A stretch of DNA of 64,000 nt. Origin: Streptomyces sp. DvalAA-43 (GTDB lineage Bacteria; Actinomycetota; Actinomycetes; Streptomycetales; Streptomycetaceae). Below are positions 9,523 through 18,273 of the stretch, piece after piece; within the stretch, counting starts at the first letter, position 1; each line of letters starts with the position of its first letter. The translations under genes and the position numbers were made by a program. The stretch covers positions 1 through 64,000 of the forward strand of contig NZ_FMBW01000088.1 in NCBI RefSeq assembly GCF_900091725.1. Reading direction: 5' to 3'. The notes under the pieces are model-generated. The model saw only the letters and a list, made by a program, of their open reading frames with translations, had not been told where the DNA came from and did not search any database.

Positions 9523-9558
9523 CGGATGGTTTTCGGGCAACCGGTCCATCCGTTTTTT
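9523..9558 (+). terminator. Riboswitch-controlled intrinsic terminator
   Basis: CGGATGG (9523-9529) pairs with CCATCCG (9546-9552), followed directly by six Ts (9553-9558). It lies 33 nt after the FMN aptamer and before ribD, the expression platform expected for transcriptional attenuation. Confidence 0.85.
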
Positions 9559-9651
9559 CCGGCATTTCCGGCGTTCCCCCGTGGCGTTCCCGTTTCATCT
9601 GTCTTCGTCGACAGGCCCCGGAGTCCGTGCCCGAAGAGGCAGGAGGACCCG

Positions 9652-10752
9652 GTGGACACCGCAGCCGACACCACCGCCATGCGCCGTGCGATCGCACTCG
9701 CCGCCCGCGGTCTCGGCTCCACCAGCCCCAACCCCGTCGTCGGCTGCGTCGTCCTCGACGCCGCGGGCCGCCACGCCGGAGAGGGCTTCCACCGGCGGGC
9801 CGGCGGACCGCACGCCGAGATCCACGCCCTGCGCGACGCGGGCGAGAGGGCCCGGGGCGGCACCGCCTACGTCACCCTCGAACCCTGCAACCACACCGGC
9901 CGCACCGGCCCCTGCGCCCAGGCGCTCATCGAGGCCGGGGTCGCCCGGGTCGTCTACGCGGTCGGCGACCCGAACCCGCAGGCCACCGGCGGTGCCGACA
10001 CCCTGCGCGCAGCCGGGACCAAGGCCGAGCAGGGGCTCCTCGCGGCCGAGGCCGAGGCAGGCAACGCGGCCTGGCTGACCTCGGTGCGGCTGGGCCGCCC
10101 ATACGTCCTGTGGAAGTACGCGGCGACCCTCGACGGCCGGATCGCGGCCGCCGACGCCACCAGCCGCTGGATCACCTCCCCGGAGTCCCGCGCCGACGTC
10201 CACCGGCTGCGCGCCGAGTCCGACGCCGTCGTGGTCGGCTCCGGCACCGCCCGCACCGACGACCCCCAGCTCGGCGTACGCGGCATCGAGGACGCCGTGC
10301 AGCCGCTGCGGGTGGTCGTCGACACCGCCGCCACCGCCGTCCGCCCCGGCGCCCGCGTCCTGGACGGCACCGCGCCCACCCTGATCGCCGTCGCCGAGGA
10401 CGCCGACGCCCGGCACCTGCCCGAGGCGGCCGTACTGCGGCTGCCGCGCGCCGCCACCGGCACCGGCCTGGACATCCCCGCCCTGCTCCGCGCCCTGCAC
10501 GGGCGCGGCGTCCGCTCCGTACTCCTCGAAGGCGGCCCGACCCTGGCCGGGGCCTTCGTCGCCGCGGGAACGGTCGACAAGGTAGTCGGCTATCTCGCCC
10601 CCGTGCTCCTCGGCGCAGGTCCCGCGGCCCTCGCCGACGCCGGAATCTCCACCATCTCCGAGGCGTTGCGCCTCGATGTGACCGAGACCGTCCGGATCGG
10701 CCCCGATCTGCGCATCACCGCCGTCCCCGGCCCTGCCCGGAAGGGAAACTGA
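9652..10752 (+). CDS. ribD: Bifunctional pyrimidine deaminase/reductase RibD
   Basis: Protein of 366 residues. The chosen start is GTG 9652 because AGGAGG (9641-9646) lies 5 nt upstream. The N-terminal deaminase domain has the zinc site HAEIHAL and PCNHTGRTGPC. The C-terminal reductase domain (from about residue 150) has KYAATLDGRIAA and the LLEGGPTLAG nucleotide site. It converts 2,5-diamino-6-ribosylamino-pyrimidinone phosphate to the ribitylamino-uracil phosphate. It is the first gene of the FMN-riboswitch operon, and its stop abuts the ribE start. Confidence 0.96.
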   Translation: MDTAADTTAMRRAIALAARGLGSTSPNPVVGCVVLDAAGRHAGEGFHRRAGGPHAEIHALRDAGERARGGTAYVTLEPCNHTGRTGPCAQALIEAGVARVVYAVGDPNPQATGGADTLRAAGTKAEQGLLAAEAEAGNAAWLTSVRLGRPYVLWKYAATLDGRIAAADATSRWITSPESRADVHRLRAESDAVVVGSGTARTDDPQLGVRGIEDAVQPLRVVVDTAATAVRPGARVLDGTAPTLIAVAEDADARHLPEAAVLRLPRAATGTGLDIPALLRALHGRGVRSVLLEGGPTLAGAFVAAGTVDKVVGYLAPVLLGAGPAALADAGISTISEALRLDVTETVRIGPDLRITAVPGPARKGN

Positions 10753-11370
10753 GTGTTCACCGGAATTGTCGAAGAACTGGGTGAGGTCACCGCCGTCGAG
10801 AAGCTCGGCGACGCCTCCCGATTCCGCCTGCGCGGCCCCGTGGTCACCGAAGGCGCCAAGCACGGCGACTCCATCGCCGTCAACGGCGTCTGCCTCACCG
10901 TCGTCGACCTCGGCGACGGCGAGTTCACCGCGGACGTGATGGCCGAGACCCTGAACCGGTCCAGCCTCGGCGCCCTGGACACCGGCTCCCGGGTCAACCT
11001 GGAACGCCCCATGGCGGTCGGCGGCCGGCTCGGCGGCCACATCGTCCAGGGCCATGTCGACGGCACCGGGTACATCGTCGGGCGCGAGGTCTCCGAGAAC
11101 TGGGAGATCGTCAAGGTCTCCCTGCCCCCGGAGCTGACCCGCTACGTGGTGGAGAAGGGATCGATCACCGTCGACGGCGTCAGCCTCACCGTGGTGGACG
11201 CCGGACCCGACTACTTCACCATCAGCCTCATCCCCACCACCCTCGCCCTGACCACGCTCGGCATCAAGAAGCCCGGCGACCCGGTCAACCTGGAGGTGGA
11301 CGTCATCGCGAAGTACGTCGAGCGGCTGCTCGGCACCTCCGCACGAGACCCCGAGGAGCCGGTGAAGTGA
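10753..11370 (+). CDS. ribE: Riboflavin synthase, alpha subunit
   Basis: Protein of 205 residues starting MFTGIVEELGEV at the GTG directly after the ribD stop. It consists of two lumazine-binding repeats, each with a GVCLTV/GVSLTV core, the standard trimeric riboflavin synthase. It dismutates two 6,7-dimethyl-8-ribityllumazine molecules to riboflavin. Length matches the family. It overlaps the next gene by GTGA. The symbol ribC is also used for this gene. Confidence 0.95.
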   Translation: MFTGIVEELGEVTAVEKLGDASRFRLRGPVVTEGAKHGDSIAVNGVCLTVVDLGDGEFTADVMAETLNRSSLGALDTGSRVNLERPMAVGGRLGGHIVQGHVDGTGYIVGREVSENWEIVKVSLPPELTRYVVEKGSITVDGVSLTVVDAGPDYFTISLIPTTLALTTLGIKKPGDPVNLEVDVIAKYVERLLGTSARDPEEPVK

Positions 11371-12011
11371 GCGCCCTGCACTGGCTGAACTCGGAGGCGT
11401 TCACCGTCTTCGGCCAGCACATCATCTGGTCCGACATGATCGGCAACACCGTCGGCCTGATCGCGCTGACACTGGGCTGGCTCCGCTCGGTCTGGACCTG
11501 GCCCGCCCAGCTGCTCTCCGGCGTCGTGCTGGTCGCGGCCAACGCCTCCGTGCACCAGGCGGGCAGCGTCGGCAAGCAGCTCGTCGTCATCGCCGTGGCC
11601 GTCTGGGGCTGGCAGCAGTGGACCCGGGGCAGGAAGCAGGCCCAGGACGGCTCCATCGCCGTACGGTTCGCCACCTGGCGCGAGCGCGGCTACCTGCTGG
11701 GCGGCGCCGCGCTCGGCACCCTCGCGGTCGGCGGCCTGTTCACCGCGTTCCCCTCGCTCTCCTGGAGCCCGTGGGCGGACGCGTACATCTTCGCCGGGAC
11801 GCTCGTCGCGATGCTCGCCCAGGCCCGCGGCATGGTCGAGTTCTGGTTCGCCTGGCTGCTGGTCGACCTGGTCGGCGTACCGCTGAACTTCCACAGCGGA
11901 CTCGCCTTCTCCGGTCTCATCTACGTCGTGTACGGCGCCCTCGTCCTGTGGGGCATGCGCGACTGGTGGCTGCGTTCGCGGACACCCGCTCTGGAAGGAG
12001 CCACGGCATGA
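11367..12011 (+). CDS. PnuC-family transporter, probable riboflavin importer (PnuX type)
   Basis: Membrane protein of 214 residues with about seven hydrophobic segments and PnuC landmarks (WLRSVWTWPAQLLSGV, WGWQQWTRG, FWFAWLLVDLVGVPLNF). PnuC proteins transport nicotinamide riboside. Homologues inside FMN-riboswitch operons of actinobacteria (PnuX) transport riboflavin, which is the likely role here. GTGA overlap with ribE and ATGA overlap with ribBA show tight translational coupling. Confidence 0.85.
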   Translation: MSALHWLNSEAFTVFGQHIIWSDMIGNTVGLIALTLGWLRSVWTWPAQLLSGVVLVAANASVHQAGSVGKQLVVIAVAVWGWQQWTRGRKQAQDGSIAVRFATWRERGYLLGGAALGTLAVGGLFTAFPSLSWSPWADAYIFAGTLVAMLAQARGMVEFWFAWLLVDLVGVPLNFHSGLAFSGLIYVVYGALVLWGMRDWWLRSRTPALEGATA

Positions 12012-13306
12012 CTGCCCAGCCCACCTGGCTGCACCGGGAACACGAGAACGCCGCCGAGGACCTCCGCCTGGACCCCGTCGAGCAGGCCGTCCGCGACATC
12101 GCCGCGGGCCGGCCCGTCGTGGTCGTCGACGACGAGGACCGGGAGAACGAGGGCGACCTCGTCGTCGCCGCCGAGAAGGCCACCCCCGAGATCGTCGCGT
12201 TCATGATGAGCGAGTGCCGCGGTCTGATCTGCGCGCCCATGGAGAACGACGAGCTGGAACGACTCGAACTGCCGCAGATGGTCGACCACAACACCGAGTC
12301 GATGCGCACCGCGTTCACCGTCTCCGTCGACGCCTCCGCCGCCCACGGCGTCACCACCGGCATCTCCGCCGCCGACCGGGCCACCACGCTCCGCCTGCTG
12401 GCGGGCGGCGAGGCCGGACCCGGCGACTTCGTACGGCCCGGCCACGTCTTCCCGCTCCGCGCCCGCTCCGGCGGCGTGCTGGTCCGCAACGGCCACACCG
12501 AGGCCGCCGTCGACCTCGCCCGGCTCGCCGGGCTGCGGCCCGCCGGGGCCATCGTGGAGATCGCCGGCGAGGACGGCGTGATGCTGAGGCTGCCCCAGCT
12601 GGTCCCGTTCGCCCGCAAGCACGGCCTCACGATCATCTCCATCGCGGACCTGATCGCCTACCGACGCAGCTCCGAGCCGACCGTCCGCCGCGAGGCCGAG
12701 GTACGGCTGCCGACGAGCTTCGGCGCGTTCACCGCGTACGGCTACCGCTCCACCACCGACGGCGTCGAGCACGTCGCCCTCGTCCACGGCGAGCTCGGCG
12801 ACGGCGACGACGTCCTGGTCCGGGTCCACTCCGAGTGCCTGACCGGCGACATCTTCCAGTCGCAGCGCTGCGACTGCGGCCCCCAGCTGCACGCCTCCAT
12901 GCGCCGGATCACCGAGGAGGGCCGCGGTGTCGTCGTCTATCTGCGCGGCCACGAGGGCCGGGGCATCGGCCTGCTCTCCAAGCTCCGCGCCTACGAACTC
13001 CAGGAGCGCGGCATCGACACCCTCGACGCCAACCTGGAACTCGGCCTGCCCGCCGACGCCCGGGACTACGCGGCCGGCGCCCAGATCCTCAGGGACCTCG
13101 GCGTCCACAGCCTCAGGCTGATGACCAACAACCCCGACAAGACGGCCGCGCTCCTGCGGCACGGCCTCGCCGTCACCGGCCGCGAGCCGATGCCCGTGCA
13201 GGCCGGCGAACACAACCTGCGCTACCTGCGCACCAAGCGCGACCGCATGGGGCACGACCTGCCCTGGCTCGACACCGCCACGGCGTCGACCTGCGGCAAC
13301 CAGTGA
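12008..13306 (+). CDS. ribBA: Bifunctional DHBP synthase / GTP cyclohydrolase II
   Basis: Protein of 432 residues, ATG 12008 in an ATGA overlap, with GGAG upstream. The RibB domain (residues about 20-220) has VVDDEDRENEGDLVVAAE and GDFVRPGHVFPLRA. The RibA domain (about 225-420) has the zinc motif CLTGDIFQSQRCDCG, RGHEGRGIGL and TNNPDKTAAL. It supplies both riboflavin precursors, 3,4-dihydroxybutanone phosphate from ribulose 5-phosphate and the pyrimidine from GTP. Confidence 0.96.
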   Translation: MTAQPTWLHREHENAAEDLRLDPVEQAVRDIAAGRPVVVVDDEDRENEGDLVVAAEKATPEIVAFMMSECRGLICAPMENDELERLELPQMVDHNTESMRTAFTVSVDASAAHGVTTGISAADRATTLRLLAGGEAGPGDFVRPGHVFPLRARSGGVLVRNGHTEAAVDLARLAGLRPAGAIVEIAGEDGVMLRLPQLVPFARKHGLTIISIADLIAYRRSSEPTVRREAEVRLPTSFGAFTAYGYRSTTDGVEHVALVHGELGDGDDVLVRVHSECLTGDIFQSQRCDCGPQLHASMRRITEEGRGVVVYLRGHEGRGIGLLSKLRAYELQERGIDTLDANLELGLPADARDYAAGAQILRDLGVHSLRLMTNNPDKTAALLRHGLAVTGREPMPVQAGEHNLRYLRTKRDRMGHDLPWLDTATASTCGNQ

Positions 13307-13334
13307 GATCACGGAAACGAGCGGTAGGAGAGAC

Positions 13335-13820
13335 ATGAGCGGCAAGGGCGCACCCGAACTGTCGGTACGCAACTGCGGTGACCTGCGCGTGGCGGTCGTC
13401 GCCGCGCAGTGGCACGAGAAGGTCATGGACGGACTCGTCGACGGCGCCCTGCGCGCCCTGCACGAGCTCGGCATCGACGAACCGACCCTGCTCCGGGTGC
13501 CCGGCAGCTTTGAACTCCCGGTCGTGGCCAAGGTCCTCGCGGGCCGCGGCTACGACGCGATCGTCGCCCTCGGCGTGATCATCCGCGGCGGCACCCCGCA
13601 CTTCGAGTACGTCTCCCACGGCGTCACGCACGGCCTCACCCAGGTCGCCGTCGACACCGGCGTCCCGGTCGGCTTCGGCGTACTCACGTGCGACACCGAG
13701 GAGCAGGCGCTCGACCGGGCCGGCCTGGAAGGCTCCAACGAGGACAAGGGGCACGAAGCGGTCACCGCGGCCGTTGCCACCGCCGCCACACTGCGTACCG
13801 TCAGCGAGCCCTGGCGCTGA
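13335..13820 (+). CDS. ribH: 6,7-dimethyl-8-ribityllumazine synthase
   Basis: Protein of 161 residues, 28 bp after ribBA, with GTAGGAGAG upstream. Family motifs are present: VVAAQWHEKVMDGL, RVPGSFELPVVAK, IVALGVIIRGGTPHFEYV and FGVLTCDTEEQAL. It condenses the RibA/RibD-derived pyrimidine with dihydroxybutanone phosphate; the enzyme normally forms icosahedral shells. Last gene of the riboflavin operon. Confidence 0.96.
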   Translation: MSGKGAPELSVRNCGDLRVAVVAAQWHEKVMDGLVDGALRALHELGIDEPTLLRVPGSFELPVVAKVLAGRGYDAIVALGVIIRGGTPHFEYVSHGVTHGLTQVAVDTGVPVGFGVLTCDTEEQALDRAGLEGSNEDKGHEAVTAAVATAATLRTVSEPWR

Positions 13821-13854
13821 GCGCAGGGCACGGACCCCGTACTCTAAGACCATC

Positions 13855-14127
13855 ATGGCGAACAAAACCTTTGAAGAGCTCTTCGCCGAGCTGCAGCTCA
13901 AGGCCGCCAACGGCGACCCCTCCACCTCCCGCACCGCCGAGCTCGTGGACAAGGGCGTCCATGCCATCGGCAAGAAGGTCGTCGAGGAGGCCGCCGAGGT
14001 CTGGATGGCCGCCGAGCACGAGAGCAAGGACGCGGCCGCCGAGGAGATCTCCCAGCTGCTGTACCACGTCCAGGTGATGATGGTCGCGCGCGGGATCTCG
14101 CTCGACGACGTCTACGCCCACCTCTGA
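13855..14127 (+). CDS. hisE: Phosphoribosyl-ATP pyrophosphatase
   Basis: Protein of 90 residues, MANKTFEELFAELQLKAANG. It is a single all-alpha MazG-like domain with KKVVEEAAEVWMAAEHESKDAAAEEISQ carrying the EExxE metal ligands. It catalyses the second step of histidine synthesis (PR-ATP to PR-AMP). It starts 34 bp after ribH and is followed by hisG 63 bp later, a pairing usual in Streptomyces. Confidence 0.94.
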   Translation: MANKTFEELFAELQLKAANGDPSTSRTAELVDKGVHAIGKKVVEEAAEVWMAAEHESKDAAAEEISQLLYHVQVMMVARGISLDDVYAHL

Positions 14128-14190
14128 GCACCACCCCCGCACCGCATACGTCCGCAGAAGACTCCCTCCTCGCAAAGGAAACCTGACCTC

Positions 14191-15039
14191 ATGCTGCGCA
14201 TCGCCGTCCCCAACAAGGGTTCACTCTCCGGGCCTGCGATGGCGATGCTCCATGAGGCCGGATACCAGCAGCGCAAGGAGTCCAAGGAACTCGTCCTCGT
14301 CGACCCCGAGAACGAGGTCGAGTTCTTCTACCTGCGGCCGCGCGACATCGCGATCTACGTCAGCTCGGGCCGCCTCGACATCGGCATCACCGGCCGCGAC
14401 CTGCTGCTGGACTCCGGCGCCGACTCCGAGGAGATCCTCCAGCTCGGCTTCGCCCGCTCCACCTTCCGCTACGCCACCAAGCCCGGCACGGCCGAGGGCC
14501 CACAGGACTTCGACGGCAAGACGATCGCCACCTCCTACGAGGGCATCGTCGCCAAGCACCTCGCCGACGTCGGCGTCAACGCCTCCGTCGTCCACCTCGA
14601 CGGCGCGGTCGAGACCGCCATCGAGCTCGGTGTCGCCCAGGTCATCGCCGACGTCGTGGAGACCGGCACCAGCCTGCGCAACGCCGGACTCGAAGTCATC
14701 GGCGAGCCGATCATGAAGTCGGAGGCCGTCGTCATCCGCCGCACCGGCGCACCCGACGACGACCCCAAGGTGCGGCAGTTCCTCCGCCGCCTCCAGGGCG
14801 TCCTGGTCGCCCGCTCCTACGTGATGATGGACTACGACTGCCGCGTCGAGCACCTGGAGCGCGCGGTCGCCCTCACCCCGGGCCTGGAGTCGCCGACCAT
14901 CTCGCCGCTGCACCACGAGGGCTGGGTCGCCGTCCGCTCCATGGTCGCCGCCCGGGAGGCCCAGCGGATCATGGACGATCTGTACGACCTCGGCGCCCGC
15001 GCCATCCTCACCACCGCCATCCACGCCTGCCGCCTCTGA
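14191..15039 (+). CDS. hisG: ATP phosphoribosyltransferase
   Basis: Protein of 282 residues (long form). MLRIAVPNKGSLSGPAMAML is the typical N-terminus. ADVVETGTSLRNAGLEVI is the PRPP-binding loop, and the C-terminal about 75 residues form the ACT-like regulatory domain (YDCRVEHLERAV, VRSMVAAREAQRIMD). It catalyses the committed, feedback-inhibited step of histidine synthesis. AAAGGAAAC lies upstream of the ATG. Confidence 0.96.
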   Translation: MLRIAVPNKGSLSGPAMAMLHEAGYQQRKESKELVLVDPENEVEFFYLRPRDIAIYVSSGRLDIGITGRDLLLDSGADSEEILQLGFARSTFRYATKPGTAEGPQDFDGKTIATSYEGIVAKHLADVGVNASVVHLDGAVETAIELGVAQVIADVVETGTSLRNAGLEVIGEPIMKSEAVVIRRTGAPDDDPKVRQFLRRLQGVLVARSYVMMDYDCRVEHLERAVALTPGLESPTISPLHHEGWVAVRSMVAAREAQRIMDDLYDLGARAILTTAIHACRL

Positions 15040-15074
15040 CGGCCGGGCGACCACCCGGAAGACAGAAGAACATC

Positions 15075-15539
15075 ATGTCCGCCCCCGCGCCCCGGCCCGA
15101 ACTCCCCACCCTCCCGGTCACGTTCCGGCCGACCCGAACCCGGGTGGTCCTGCTGACCGTGGGGGCGGCGATGTTCCTCGTCCTCACCGTCATCGCCCTG
15201 ACCCTGGAGCAGCTGAGCCCGGGGGAGCGGGCCAGCTTCGTCTTCACGGCGCTGCTGTTCTTCGGCGTGCTCGCGCTGCTCAGCCGCCCGAAGGTCGTCG
15301 CGAACGAGGACGGGGTGACCGTGGTCAATCTCACCCGGACGCGCCGGCTGTCCTGGGCCGAGATCCTCCGGGTCAACCTGCGTGCCGGTGACCCCTGGGT
15401 CTTCCTCGACCTCAGCGACGGGACCAGCATGCCCGCCCTCGGCATCCAGCCCGGAATCGCCAAGCAGCAGGCCATCCGCGACGCCCGTACGCTCCGCGCC
15501 CTCGCCGAGAACCACGGCACCGGAACGGACAACGGCTGA
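15075..15539 (+). CDS. PH-domain membrane protein
   Basis: Protein of 154 residues. A proline-rich start is followed by two adjacent membrane spans (residues about 28-72: VLLTVGAAMFLVLTVIAL, FVFTALLFFGVLALL). A bacterial PH-like domain follows, with RLSWAEILRVNL and PWVFLDLSDGTSMPALGIQ. This layout is common in actinobacteria downstream of hisG. No biochemical role is known. It is probably co-transcribed with hisEG, the gap being 35 bp. Confidence 0.75.
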   Translation: MSAPAPRPELPTLPVTFRPTRTRVVLLTVGAAMFLVLTVIALTLEQLSPGERASFVFTALLFFGVLALLSRPKVVANEDGVTVVNLTRTRRLSWAEILRVNLRAGDPWVFLDLSDGTSMPALGIQPGIAKQQAIRDARTLRALAENHGTGTDNG

Positions 15540-15582
15540 GCCCCCTGCCCCGTACGGCCCGTTCTTGACTACTCTGGAGAAC

Positions 15583-15694
15583 GGCGGTGCACCAGTGCAC
15601 CCCGCCCCGCACCCAGAGGTCCAGGAGAACCGGGACCGGCGGGGCTTTCCTGCGACCCAAGGAGTGACTCCTTCCAGCAATGGACGGATCGTCC
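15583..15694 (+). ncRNA. Structured leader of unknown class before the CorC/HlyC pair
   Basis: The 193-bp gap before the CorC-like gene holds consecutive hairpins: GGTGCAC-CA-GTGCACC (15586-15601), AAGGA-GTGAC-TCCTT (15659-15673) and GGACG-GAT-CGTCC (15682-15694), with a weaker CAGGA/TCCTG pairing between them. It does not match the Mg2+ M-box, ykoY or c-di-AMP consensus as I know them. It could be a cis-acting RNA for the downstream transport genes. The structures are seen; function is inferred. Confidence 0.4.
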
Positions 15695-15732
15695 GGTAGT
15701 ACCTGCGCCGCCCCTTCCCCGGAGGCGGCGGC

Positions 15733-17097
15733 ATGACCACCCCCCTGCTGCTTCTGAGCGCGGCATTCCTTCTCATCCTCGCCAACGGATTCTTCGTGGC
15801 AGCCGAATTCGGGCTCGTCACGGTGGAGCGGCCGGACGCCGAGCGCGCCGCGGCCGAGGGCGACCGGCGGGCCCGCACCGTCGTCCGGGCCCTGCGTGAA
15901 CTCTCCTTCCAGCTCTCCGGCACCCAGCTCGGCATCACCATCACCTCACTGGTCGTCGGCATGCTCGCCGAGCCGGCCCTCGCCCAGCTGCTGGAGGGCC
16001 CGCTCACCGCGACCGGGCTGCCCGAGGGCGCGGTCCCCGGGGTCAGCGTGGTGATCGGGATGATGGCGGCCTCCGCCGTCCAGATGGTGATCGGCGAACT
16101 CGTGCCCAAGAACTGGGCGGTCTCCCGGCCGCTCCAGGTCGCCCGGTTCGTCGCCGGCCCCCAGCACCGTTTCTCCGCCGCCTTCCGGCCCGTGATCAGC
16201 CTGCTGAACACCGTGGCCAACCGGCTGGTACGGCTGCTGGGCGTCGAACCCACCGACGAGCTGGCCTCCGCCCGCACCCCCGGGGAGCTGGTCTCCCTGG
16301 CCCGGCACTCGGCCGAGGCCGGCACCCTCGAACAGGACACCGCGGACCTCTTCGTACGGACCCTGTCGCTCGCCGGGCTCACCGCCCAGCACGTCATGAC
16401 CCCGCGGGTGAAGGTCAGCGCGCTCCAGTCCTCGGCGACCGCTCAGGACGTCCTCAACCTCACCCGCGCCACCGGCCTCTCCCGCTTTCCCGTCTACCGG
16501 GAGCGGATCGACGAGGTCGTCGGCATGATCCACCTCAAGGACGCGCTCGCCGTGCCCGCCCAGGACCGGCTGCGCACCCCGGCCGGACGGATCGCCGTAC
16601 CGCCGCTGCTGGTCCCGGAGACCCTGCCCGTCGAACAGCTGCTCCAGCGGCTGCGCAACGAGCAGCCGATCGCGGTCGTGGTCGACGAGTACGGCGGCAC
16701 CGCCGGCGTCGTCACCCTTGAGGACATCATCGAGGAACTCGTCGGCGAGGTCAGGGACGAGCACGACGCCGAAGGCGCCGACCGCCCCGAACTGGCCCCC
16801 GCCGCCCCCGAGGACGGCCGCCCGGCCTGGGACGCCGAAGGCAGCTGCCGGGTGCTCACCCTGCGCCGGATAGGCCTCGACGTCCCCGACGGGCCGTACG
16901 AGACCGTGGCCGGACTCGTCGCCGATCTGCTGGGACGCATCCCCGCCCCCGGCGACCGGGCCGAGCTGCCCGGCTGGCGGATCTCCGTGCGCCAGGTCGG
17001 CCACTACCGCGCCGAGAAGGTCCGCTTCGTACGCACGGCCGAGCAGGCCGTCACCGGTGACCCGGTGAGGCGCGATGTCCTGGAGGCCGTGCGATGA
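15733..17097 (+). CDS. HlyC/CorC-family membrane protein (DUF21-CBS-CorC)
   Basis: Protein of 454 residues. The N-terminal DUF21 membrane domain (residues 1-200) has LANGFFVAAEFGLV and GELVPKNWAVSRP. A CBS pair follows (about 215-340: HVMTPRVKV, VVDEYGGTAGVVTLEDIIEELVGE). The C-terminal CorC/HlyC domain covers the last about 90 residues. Relatives (MpfA, PaeA) are linked to Mg2+/Co2+ or polyamine export. GGAGG precedes the ATG. It overlaps its paralogue by ATGA, suggesting a heteromeric pair. Confidence 0.88.
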   Translation: MTTPLLLLSAAFLLILANGFFVAAEFGLVTVERPDAERAAAEGDRRARTVVRALRELSFQLSGTQLGITITSLVVGMLAEPALAQLLEGPLTATGLPEGAVPGVSVVIGMMAASAVQMVIGELVPKNWAVSRPLQVARFVAGPQHRFSAAFRPVISLLNTVANRLVRLLGVEPTDELASARTPGELVSLARHSAEAGTLEQDTADLFVRTLSLAGLTAQHVMTPRVKVSALQSSATAQDVLNLTRATGLSRFPVYRERIDEVVGMIHLKDALAVPAQDRLRTPAGRIAVPPLLVPETLPVEQLLQRLRNEQPIAVVVDEYGGTAGVVTLEDIIEELVGEVRDEHDAEGADRPELAPAAPEDGRPAWDAEGSCRVLTLRRIGLDVPDGPYETVAGLVADLLGRIPAPGDRAELPGWRISVRQVGHYRAEKVRFVRTAEQAVTGDPVRRDVLEAVR

Positions 17098-18200
17098 GCC
17101 TGCTCCAACTGCTCTTCGCCGCACTCCTCGTGCTGGCGAACGGCTTCTTCGTCGGAGCCGAGTTCGCCCTGGTCTCCGTACGGCGCAGCCAGGTCGAGCC
17201 CCTCGCGGCGGCCGGGTCGGGCCGGGCCCGCCAGGTGCTGTACGGCCTGGAGAACCTGCCGCAGATGATGGCCGCCGCCCAGTTCGGCATCACCGTCTGC
17301 TCGCTGACCCTCGGCGCCGTCGCCGAACCGACCGTCGCCCATCTCCTGGAGCCGGTCTTCCAGGCGGTCCACCTGCCCGAGGGCCTCATCCATCCGCTCG
17401 GCTACGTCCTGGCCCTGGTCTTCGTGGTCTTCCTCCACCTCGTCATCGGCGAGATGGTCCCGAAGAACCTCGCGATGGCGGCGCCGGAGAAGACCGCGCT
17501 CTGGCTCAGTCCCGGCCTTGTCGGCTTCGCCCGGATCTGCCGCCCGGTCACCGCCGCGCTGGGCGCCTGCGCCCGGCTGGTGCTGCGGATGTTCGGCGTC
17601 GAACCGAAGGACGAGGTGGAGGCCGTCTTCACCAGCGAGCAGCTCAACCGGCTCGTCGAGGACGCCGGCCAGGCCGGACTGCTGGAGCCGGAGGCGCAGG
17701 AGCGGCTGGAGGACGCGCTGGAGCTGGGCAGCAGGCCCGTCACCGATGTGCTGCTCCGCCGGGCCGCCCTGGTGACCGTGGACCCGTCCGTCACCCCGCA
17801 CCGGATCGAGGAGCTGACCGTACGCACCGGCTACTCCCGCTTCCCCGTGTGCGCGGAGGGCGGCGGTCCGTTCATGGGCTATCTGCACGTCAAGGACGTC
17901 CTGGACCTGGAGGACGGCGAGCGGGCCGTCCCCCAGCACGTATGGCGCCCGATGGCGACCGTACGGGCCGAACTGCCCCTGGACGACGCCCTGACCGTGA
18001 TGCGCAGGGCGGCCACGCACCTGGCCCAGGTCGCCGACGCGTCCGGCCGGATCCTCGGCCTGGTCGCCATGGAGGATGTCCTGGAGACGCTCGTCGGCGA
18101 GGTGCGCGACCCCGCCCACCGGGTCGCGGTACCGCGCCGGGCGGCGGAGCCCGCGAGCACGACGACCGGCTTCGGCGAACTCACCGCATCGGTCCGCTAG
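17094..18200 (+). CDS. Second HlyC/CorC-family membrane protein (DUF21-CBS)
   Basis: Protein of 368 residues, a paralogue of the preceding gene. It has a DUF21 domain (LANGFFVGAEFALVSVRR, GEMVPKNLAMAAPE) and a CBS pair ending DASGRILGLVAMEDVLETLVGEV, but no C-terminal CorC/HlyC domain. The ATGA overlap makes it an obligate translational partner. It faces the AAA ATPase gene across a bidirectional hairpin. Confidence 0.87.
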   Translation: MSLLQLLFAALLVLANGFFVGAEFALVSVRRSQVEPLAAAGSGRARQVLYGLENLPQMMAAAQFGITVCSLTLGAVAEPTVAHLLEPVFQAVHLPEGLIHPLGYVLALVFVVFLHLVIGEMVPKNLAMAAPEKTALWLSPGLVGFARICRPVTAALGACARLVLRMFGVEPKDEVEAVFTSEQLNRLVEDAGQAGLLEPEAQERLEDALELGSRPVTDVLLRRAALVTVDPSVTPHRIEELTVRTGYSRFPVCAEGGGPFMGYLHVKDVLDLEDGERAVPQHVWRPMATVRAELPLDDALTVMRRAATHLAQVADASGRILGLVAMEDVLETLVGEVRDPAHRVAVPRRAAEPASTTTGFGELTASVR

Positions 18201-18215
18201 CCGCGCCGTCCCGGT

Positions 18216-18248
18216 CCGCCGGAGGAGCCGTCGCCGGTCCTCCGGCGG
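18216..18248. terminator. Bidirectional terminator hairpin
   Basis: CCGCCGGAGGA (18216-18226) pairs with TCCTCCGGCGG (18238-18248) between two convergent genes. No U-tract. Confidence 0.6.
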
Positions 18249-18273
18249 CCCGGTTCCTCCGGCGGTCCGGGGC

